From NCBI GenBank assembly GCA_036927565.1, contig JAYESD010000009.1, forward strand, positions 149,442,929 to 149,506,928: 64,000 nucleotides of DNA, written 5' to 3'. This document shows, one piece after another, positions 57,125-64,000 of the stretch (within the stretch, counting starts at the first letter, position 1; the number at the start of each line of letters is the position of its first letter). A model generated the notes under the pieces. It saw only the letters and a list, made by a program, of their open reading frames with translations. It was not told the origin of the DNA and did no database searches. The translations under genes were made by a program, and so were the position numbers. This stretch comes from Tuctoria greenei (lineage: Eukaryota > Streptophyta > Magnoliopsida > Poales > Poaceae).

Positions 57125-60100
57125 GTGTTTGCTTGGCAACCGTCACAAATGCCTGGGATCCCCAGGGAAGTGATTGAGCACAATCTGAAGATTTACCCCG
57201 ACGCTCGGCCTGTGCATCAGAAACCTCGGAAGCAATCTGTAGAGCGACAGAACTTCATCCGACAAGAAGTGAAGAAGTTGCTCGAAGCCGGATTCATCCG
57301 AGAAGTCTACCATCCAAAATGGCTGGCAAACCCAGTCGTTGTACCCAAGGCCGGCGGGAAACTTCGGATGTGCATCGACTACACCACACTGAATGAGGCA
57401 TGTCCAAAAGATCCATTCCCACTACCTAGAATAGATCAGATAGTGGATTCCACCTCCGGGTGTGAGTTACTGTGTTTTCTAGACGCATATTCTGGATATC
57501 ATCAAATCAGGATGTCTAGGGAAGATGAAGAACATACTTCATTCATCACAGTGGATGGATTGTATTGTTACACAGCCATGCCTTTTGGTCTCAAGAATGC
57601 AGCTTCAACTTTTGTACGAGCTATGTACAAAACTTTCGAAGAACTCATCAGAGACATAATGGAAGTGTACGTCGATGACATTGTGGTCAAAGTCAAGAAC
57701 AAGGAGTCCTTCTTGGACACTTTGCAGGCTGTCTTCGACAAGCTGCGGGCCACCCGCACGAAGCTAAACCCAGACAAGTGCGTATTCGGGGTTAGTTCCG
57801 GAAAGCTTCTTGGTTTCCTGGTAAGTCATCGGGGCATAGAGGCCAATCCGACGAAGATAAAAGCCATTGAAGACATGCGACCACCAACCCGCATCAAAGA
57901 CGTCCAAAAGTTAACTGGATGTCTAGCAGCCCTCAGCCGGTTCATTTCAAGACTGGCGGAAAGGGCACTTCCCTTCTTCAAGTTGCTGAGGAAGTCCGGA
58001 CCATTCCAATGGTCTGAAGAAGCAGAGAAGGCATTCCAGGAGCTGAAACAGTTCCTCACCACCCTACCAGTCTTGGTAGCTCCGAACCCTGGTGAGCCTT
58101 TATTGCTTTACATTTCAGCTGCTGACGAAGTCGTCAGTATGGCTCTGGTTGCGGAGAGACCGGAACTACCCAATACTCAGGAATCCAGACCCCTTCGGGA
58201 GGGTCCGGAGGTTCCTGAAAGCGGGTCTGGGTCCCAGCTCCCAGACTTGAACCCACAAGAAGCCACTTCAGAGGACCCAGATCCCTCCGAGAGGATCCAG
58301 GTCATTCCTGAAGAAGCTCTGGGTTCCTCCACCAACAACCCGGAGGTCCCCGAAGAGAGTCTGGACCCCTCCAAGAGGGTCCGGATCAATGAAGAGGAAG
58401 CTCCGGACCCCTCCGGGAGGGTCCGGACCATTCAACGCCCGGTATACTTCATCAGTGAAGTATTACATGATGCCAAGACTCGATACCTAGAGGTGCATAA
58501 ACTGCTCTATGCAGTTCTTATTGCCTCAAGGAAGCTTCGACACTATTTCCAAGCTCACAAAGTCTCAGTGGTGACTTCATATCCACTTCAAGCGATCCTG
58601 CATAATCCCAATTCAACTGGGAATATTGCAAAGTGGGCAGCGGAACTGGCTGAATTCGACCTTGAATTCATTCCAAGACAAGCAATCAAGAGTCAAGTGT
58701 TGGCAGATTTCGTGGCAGAATGGACTCCCTCTACATTAAACCCTGGGGGCCCCAGCGAGCAGAAGACGGAACCTCAAGTTCCAACCTTCACTAAGCCTCA
58801 TTGGACCCTTTACTTCGACGGCTCCATGCAGAAGCAGGGAGCCGGAGCTGGAATCCTTCTCCTCGCACCAACCGGGGAGAAGGTGAAATACATGGTACAC
58901 CTTGACTTCAAGGCAACCAACAACATGGCGGAGTACGAAGCACTCATCTATGGATTAAAGGTGGCACTTTCATATGGTGTCAAGCAATTGCTGGTCAAAG
59001 GAGATTCACAACTCGTCATCAAGCAGGTGAAGGGTGAATGCTCCTGCAATAATCTCCAGCTGGCTGCTTACCTCCTTGAAGTCCAGAGGCTTCAGAAGGA
59101 CTTCGAAGTCCTAGACCTTCACCATGTTCAGCGTGCTCACAACGCTGAAGCTGACGAACTCTCGACCAAGGCGTCAACCGGAGCTCCGGCTCCTGATGGA
59201 ACCTTTGTCCGGAGGTTGTCAAAACCCACAGTTCAGCCTGCCGAACTGAACGAAGGGGGCGAGATCAGCATCCCGAAGCTGACGGTCCCGATGGCCCTGT
59301 TACCATGGCAGCCATCAAGGGTCGTAGGTGCTGCCGGAAGCTCCGAGCAACCCAGCACGCAAGACTCAAATGCTCAAGCTAGTTCCGATGCATGGATCTC
59401 GGAGATCCGGAACTACTTGAAAGGCAACATCCTTCCTGACGATGATGTATCCGCTGACCGGGTAGTCAGATTGGCTAAAAGATACACGTTGGTAGAAGGG
59501 GATCTCTACCGGCGCAGTGCCAACGGCATCCTAATGCGGTGCATCACAAGGGAAGAAGGCTGCGAGCTCCTCGCAGAAATCCATGGAGGCGAGTGTGGGA
59601 ACCACGCATCTTCCCGCACGCTGGTCAGAAAAGCCTTTCGGCACGGCTTCTACTGGCCTACAGCGCTCCAGGATGCCACTGAGCTAGTGAAGAAATGCAA
59701 AGCATGCCAATTTCATGCAAAGCAAATTCATACACCTGCTCAGTCTTTACAAATGATACCTCCTACATGGCCTTTTGCTGTGTGGGGGATGGACATCTTG
59801 GGACCCTTCCCAAGAGCCGTCGGAGGTTACAAGTTCCTGTACGTCGCCATCGACAAGTTCACCAAGTGGCCGGAAGCTACTCCTGTTGTGACGATCAACA
59901 AACAATCTGCAATCAATTTTCTACAATCTATCGTGAGCAGATTCGGAGTCCCAAATAAGATCATCACTGATAATGGGACTCAATTCACCAGCTCCGCATT
60001 TCAAGGATATTGCGAAGACCTCGGTATACAAGTTTGCTACGCTTCCGTAGCTCATCCTGCCAGCAATGGACAAGCCGAGAGAGCAAACGCAGAGATCCTT

Positions 60101-60628
60101 AAAGGACTCAAAACACGCACTTATGAGCGTTTGAAAAAGCACGAAGCCAATTGGATCGAAGAGCTTCCGCCCACTCTATGGGCCAACAGGACTTCTCCAA
60201 GTCGGGCAACCGGAGAAACACCCTTCTTCCTGGTGTACGGAGCAGAAGCGATCCTTCCTCCGGAAATCACCTTGGGTTCCCTCCGGGTCCGAACCTTCGA
60301 CGAAGCCGCGCAGGACCAGCTCCGGCGCGAAGACCTAGACCTCCTTGAGGAGGGAAGGTGCCAAGCAGCTGTTCGGAACGCCCGATACCGCCAAGCTTTA
60401 CGGCGCTATCACCAGCGGCATGTACACAACCGACAGCTCGAGGAAGGCGATCTGGTGCTACGGAGAATACTATCCAGAGAAGGGCAAAATAAACTCTCCC
60501 CCGGTTGGGAAGGGCCCTTTCGAGTGATCAAAGTATCCCGTCCCGGAAGCGTTCGCTTGGCTACCGAGGATGGGACACCTCTCCCAAATCCTTGGAACAT
60601 TGAGCACCTCCGTAAGTTCTACACCTAA
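57125..60628 (+). CDS. pol: Pol polyprotein of element A'
   Basis: 1167 residues, colinear with pol of A. RT YVDD at 182-185, Ty3-type RNase H without its catalytic acids and with the Pro/Ser/Glu-rich insert (345-435), second RNase H with D565, E603, D627, D677, integrase H820/H827/C858/C861 and D890/D949/E985. Residues differ from A at a few percent of positions, concentrated in the insert, where the DPS-R-V-R repeats vary (DPSER, DPSKR, DPSGR). No stop or frameshift. The frame starts directly after the gag UAG at 57086. With gag it would give a fusion of almost 2000 residues on readthrough. Confidence 0.93.
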   Translation: MFAWQPSQMPGIPREVIEHNLKIYPDARPVHQKPRKQSVERQNFIRQEVKKLLEAGFIREVYHPKWLANPVVVPKAGGKLRMCIDYTTLNEACPKDPFPLPRIDQIVDSTSGCELLCFLDAYSGYHQIRMSREDEEHTSFITVDGLYCYTAMPFGLKNAASTFVRAMYKTFEELIRDIMEVYVDDIVVKVKNKESFLDTLQAVFDKLRATRTKLNPDKCVFGVSSGKLLGFLVSHRGIEANPTKIKAIEDMRPPTRIKDVQKLTGCLAALSRFISRLAERALPFFKLLRKSGPFQWSEEAEKAFQELKQFLTTLPVLVAPNPGEPLLLYISAADEVVSMALVAERPELPNTQESRPLREGPEVPESGSGSQLPDLNPQEATSEDPDPSERIQVIPEEALGSSTNNPEVPEESLDPSKRVRINEEEAPDPSGRVRTIQRPVYFISEVLHDAKTRYLEVHKLLYAVLIASRKLRHYFQAHKVSVVTSYPLQAILHNPNSTGNIAKWAAELAEFDLEFIPRQAIKSQVLADFVAEWTPSTLNPGGPSEQKTEPQVPTFTKPHWTLYFDGSMQKQGAGAGILLLAPTGEKVKYMVHLDFKATNNMAEYEALIYGLKVALSYGVKQLLVKGDSQLVIKQVKGECSCNNLQLAAYLLEVQRLQKDFEVLDLHHVQRAHNAEADELSTKASTGAPAPDGTFVRRLSKPTVQPAELNEGGEISIPKLTVPMALLPWQPSRVVGAAGSSEQPSTQDSNAQASSDAWISEIRNYLKGNILPDDDVSADRVVRLAKRYTLVEGDLYRRSANGILMRCITREEGCELLAEIHGGECGNHASSRTLVRKAFRHGFYWPTALQDATELVKKCKACQFHAKQIHTPAQSLQMIPPTWPFAVWGMDILGPFPRAVGGYKFLYVAIDKFTKWPEATPVVTINKQSAINFLQSIVSRFGVPNKIITDNGTQFTSSAFQGYCEDLGIQVCYASVAHPASNGQAERANAEILKGLKTRTYERLKKHEANWIEELPPTLWANRTSPSRATGETPFFLVYGAEAILPPEITLGSLRVRTFDEAAQDQLRREDLDLLEEGRCQAAVRNARYRQALRRYHQRHVHNRQLEEGDLVLRRILSREGQNKLSPGWEGPFRVIKVSRPGSVRLATEDGTPLPNPWNIEHLRKFYT

Positions 60629-61818
60629 TTACACGGAGGTGAGTCTTAAGTAACTTGAAATGTATGTTATAGAGTCATTGTACAGAGTCGGGTAGTTCCT
60701 CCGGGAGAGCAGCCGGACCTTTCCTGAAAGGTTTGAAGAGCTCATGCAACACTTAATACAGTCTCCAGACTAGAAGTGTGGCTAACTACCCTGGGTCAAA
60801 CGAGAAACCAAACACACTTAGCCTGGTTCCGTACCCTAAGAGTGTACTTGTTTCCCCTGTACCCCGGACCTATAATGAAAGACATTTTCATGTGAAATAG
60901 ACTCCACGTGCATTCATTTTTGCATAGGCTCGACATTTTTATTTTTTTCTTTCTTGTCTATAACAGAAACGTGCAATTCTTAAGAAGTTCTAGTTTGACC
61001 GGTTTACGTACGATTCGAGTCGAATTGTCGGATTTTTTAGATTTAAATATCGTCTGTGGCCAACTCGCCTGAAAGCCGCCAAGCCATTCTAGGGCCGGAG
61101 TGCGCTATCGACTTAGCCTGGTCAAGCACCCTAAGTACGCCACTCTACCTACATCCCGGCAGGCCAAAGTAAGGTGGGTCCATGGACAATTGGATCTAAA
61201 AGAAAAGACAATTCATCCAGTCGTACTAAAAATCGTGTTCAACTTAAAATTCTCTTGAGAACCGTAAGCCGCGACGAAGTTATAGATAAGGAACGAATTT
61301 TACTATTTTTCTTGGCTTAAGTGTGCAGGAAAAATGAACCCAAAGTTGAGGGAGAAAAACCGGAGCTAACCAAGCTCCGACTCCCACCAGGGCGTCAACC
61401 GTCGGCGTTGACTAAAAGATGGTGAGAAGACCCCGTCACTGGAGTCTGTTGCCAACAAACCAAGTGTGGCAAGGGTCATCGCCGGAGCTACTAAGCTCCG
61501 ACACCTTGGAGTATTAACTATCGACGCTCAACATGTTGATAGAGGCTATTGCTGGAGCTACTAAGCTCCAGCGATGGACAGTGCCGGAGCTTCTAAGCTC
61601 CGACGACTTCAGGGGACCTTCACTATTGAAAACTTCGGACTTAAATTATACGAGTTCGAAGCAAATTCATCTTCAACAAAACTCAACATCCTTTTGGTAC
61701 ATGTCCACAATCAAATTGTGCACATCTACCAGGGGGCCAAGTGAAGATAAAGATGTTGAAGACAAAAAAATGAAATTCACGAAAAAGTGGGGATTTCATT
61801 TCATCAGAAGACCGGAGA
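60629..61818. other. Spacer between pol and the antisense gene of A'
   Basis: 1.19 kb without coding support. Contains inverted-repeat units at 61361-61380, 61482-61501, 61552-61571 and 61584-61603 of the type CCGGAGCTACTAAGCTCCGA. Pol from the left and the antisense gene from the right converge on it, so 3' ends of both transcripts should lie here. Confidence 0.7.
61482..61603. repeat. Palindromic repeats of element A'
   Basis: Three 20-bp units, 61482-61501, 61552-61571 and 61584-61603, each an inverted repeat around TACTAA or TTCTAA. One (61552-61571) has compensating changes on both arms (CTGGAGC and GCTCCAG), so pairing is kept while the sequence changed. Confidence 0.7.
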
Positions 61819-64000
61819 TTACATCTGGAGACAAGGGATTACAAAATTGAGGAAGAAGAGAAGATACAAGTAAAGGCTAAGAGAGACAGTCCTAGACCCT
61901 ATGGAAGAACTCGGCGACCTTCTGGGCGACCTCCGACACGCTGGCTCGGGTAGCTTCGCCTTCTCCTTCGACGGGGCCTTCGAGCACCGGTCCAGAGGGA
62001 ATCGAGGGTTCCGGCTAGTGTAGCACGTCAACACATACTCTGTGACGTTCCTAGCCAGGGATTGCCCCTCGACCTCCAGTTGGTCCGCGATGACGTCGCC
62101 CACCTTGGAGAGCTTGCTGCCCGCAGCGCTCAACGCTTGCAACGCAAGGTCCGGCTCCGGCTCCGGATCATCCGGGAGCACGGGGCTGAAACCCATCGGC
62201 GCCAGCGCATCGTCGGCTTTGCTCAGGAACTCCCAAATTTGCAGGGAGTCTGCCTTCCTCAGGCCCTTCATCTCTTCCAGGGATCTCCGGGCCGCCGCCA
62301 GCTCCAAATTCTCGCGGGAGAGACGCTCAACTTCTTCGGCGTTTTGCTGAATCTTCGCAGCAACCTGCTTCTCAAGTCTTCCGAGCTCCTCCTCCCGGAG
62401 GTGGATCTTGTTCTGGCGGTCGACCAGGTCCTTCTCCCTAGCCTCTATTTTCTTCTCCCGGGCGACAAGGGCACACTCGTACTCGTAGAGTTCCTGCCCC
62501 CGCACCCAGGTCTTCTCCTCCTCCTCGAGGCAGCGCTCTTCCAATTTTTTAGTGCGCTCCTCGAGGCCCTTGTCTGCCAGAGCTGTTTTCTCGGCGAGCT
62601 CTTCCTCCCGTCGCAAGACGTCATCCCGTAGCTCCAGGAGTTTTTGCTCCTCATCCTCGAGCCGCCTTTCCCTTCCTTCAAGTGCCTCTCGGCGCTTGGT
62701 GAGAGCGGTGCTGATGGCCTCGAGTTGATCGAACCGAGCGTTGGCCGCGTCGTTAGCAGCCTTGGCTTGGTCATGGAACTCCCGGGATTGAGCGTCGAGG
62801 GCGTGAGTCATGCTCTCCCTCTCGTCCAGCAGCTCACCCCAGAGCTCCAGGCGGATCTTCTCCCGCCTAATCCATTCCTTGTCATCCGCAAGCCTCGACT
62901 GCGCCAGCTTGGTCTCGAATTGGAGTCGATTACGCCACCGCCTAAGGGTTTGGCGCTCCTCTTCAAGAGCCTTGCTGTCGTGGAAGAAGGCTAGTTGGAC
63001 CTGACGAAGACTGGAGCAGGCGTTGTCGATGGACATCGACAGAGAGATGGGCTCCGGACCTGCCGGGATCTCCTCCGCTGGTTCCAGCGGGTCTTCATTT
63101 ACAAAAATTGGGTCCCACTCTACGAGAGTGGAACCCCGAGCTTCCAAAGCACTAGGGCACTCCTCCGGGATGGCCTCAGTCGCCACCGAAGAAGGTCCCG
63201 CCACCAAGTCTTCATTTGCCCCCTCAGGCTGGGGGCCGGCGACTTCGTTCAGGCACTCTGGCTCCACCACGGGTACCATCGACGTCGTCGCCTCCACTGG
63301 CTCCGGCCGGGACACTTCTTCTGAGGGAGGCTCAAGCTCCCTCGCCTCTTCGGCCACCGGATCTGCGGCCGGCGCTCCGACAATCACCGGCTCTGCGGCC
63401 GGCGCTCCAATAATTATCGGCTCTGCGACCGGAGCTTCAGAAGTAACCGGCTCAACTGCCGGAACCACTTCAACTTCCGGCTCGCATGCCGGGGCTTCAG
63501 CTACATCCGGCTCAACCGCCGAGGCTTCAGCACTTTCCGGCTCTAAAGCCAGGACTGCTACTTCCTCCGACTCAACAGCCGGAGCTTCTACTTCTGCAGC
63601 ACCAGGACCCGGAGCTTCAACCTCCGGAACGGGTGCCGCTGGCGCATCTTCAATCCCGTGGTCCGGCGCTACCACGGGAACTTCTGGAGACGAGTCGAGG
63701 TCCATGACCACGACAGCCGGCGCCGGAGCTGTCGCAGCCTCCGCTTGGGGCGGCACCGGAGCTGGAGCAGAAGCCCCCGCAGCCTCAGACACTGTGGTCG
63801 AGGGCGGAGCTTCACTCCCCTTCTTGGGAACGCTGCAGATAAAGAACGAAGAAATTGAGCAAATAGATGCTACAATTAAAAGTTAATCGAGGTAAGAAAG
63901 AAAAATTACCTTGGGAGGCTCACGCACCAGCTTGCGCGGAACCTCTTTCCCGGACGTTCCGGGCTGGCCACGGTCGGCGTAGGAGCTCCGGGAGGACTCC
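61819..64000 (-). CDS. Antisense acidic/coiled-coil gene of element A' (unknown function)
   Basis: Transcribed against gag-pol, between pol and the expected 3' LTR. Main exon 63832-61819, of which 657 codons follow the GTG at 63792. Residues about 1-250 are Ala/Pro/Glu/Val-rich with loose AEPxIxGAP repeats and strongly acidic; about 265-510 is a heptad-like coiled coil rich in Glu, Arg, Leu; then a conserved block with MGFSP and VIADQLEVEG, also found in B. Upstream, a probable 77-base intron (63833-63909) and an open exon (63910 to the edge) extend it. No ATG is visible, so the start is probably beyond the window. Comparison with B suggests a one-base deletion before the last roughly 50 codons, which would make the present C-terminal tail off-frame. 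No domain recognised; Tat-group elements such as maize Grande are known to carry extra antisense ORFs. Confidence 0.75.
63833..63909 (-). other. Probable intron of the antisense gene
   Basis: Minus-strand AAG|GTAATTTTTC donor and TTTATCTGCAG|C acceptor, 77 bases, T-rich and far more AT-rich than both flanks. Removing it joins two open, Pro/Ala-rich frames (phase 2). Without it, the upstream frame meets stops. Confidence 0.5.

Larger units (their letters stand above)
53812..64000 (+). mobile_element. Tat-lineage Ty3/gypsy element A' (3' end off window)
   Basis: Plus-strand relative of A with 5' LTR, PBS, gag-protease, UAG, pol, hairpin-repeat spacer and, on the opposite strand, a long antisense ORF. 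All main ORFs are open. More than 10.2 kb is inside the window; by comparison with B about another kilobase or more, including the 3' LTR, should follow. A and A' point away from each other with their 5' LTRs facing across 46 kb, forming a long inverted repeat. Confidence 0.93.

Overview
This is plant nuclear DNA, most likely from a grass, and almost all of it is transposable elements. The evidence is plant-type Ty3/gypsy elements (Tat lineage with two RNase H domains, and a chromodomain chromovirus), two Ty1/copia elements primed by initiator tRNA-Met, a hAT element with an 8-bp target duplication, Stowaway-like MITEs and a plant LINE tail. No bacterial genes, CRISPR array, rRNA or tRNA gene was seen.

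Layout. Positions 1-7846 hold a nearly intact Tat-lineage element on the minus strand (element A; its 3' end lies left of the window). Positions 7847-10158 are old host sequence: a peptide/nitrate-transporter-like (NPF) exon fragment split by a 1.6-kb hAT element, then a LINE 3' fragment. Positions 10159-51897 are a second, older Tat-like element (B, minus strand, about 11.4 kb of its own sequence) inserted in the LINE. Inside B's gag are copia element D (18942-46640) and a solo LTR (46797-49464). Inside D's integrase gene is chromovirus C (22506-43297). Inside C's gag is copia element E (29713-40053). The nest is therefore LINE > B > D > C > E. Target-site duplications flank D (CTATG), E (CCCAT), the solo LTR (CGCGG), B (GTATG/GTGTG) and hAT (GTAGAAGG). 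Positions 51898-52158 are the rest of the LINE, 52159-53811 is low-copy-looking DNA with two MITEs and one weak gene candidate, and 53812-64000 is element A' (plus strand), a close relative of A in head-to-head orientation that runs off the right edge.

How the genes work together. In A and A' a gag-protease ORF is separated from pol by one in-frame UAG, and the older element B keeps the same UAG, which suggests programmed readthrough. Pol carries RT, a Ty3-type RNase H whose catalytic acids are gone, a second RNase H with intact acids, and a DDE integrase. Downstream of pol, on the opposite strand, lies a long acidic/coiled-coil ORF, probably with a short intron. It is present in A' and, as a nonsense-mutated copy, in B. 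C, D and E are all decayed by stops, frameshifts and insertions, so A and A' are the only elements whose ORFs look functional.

All family assignments are from reading translations by eye. No alignment or database search was run.
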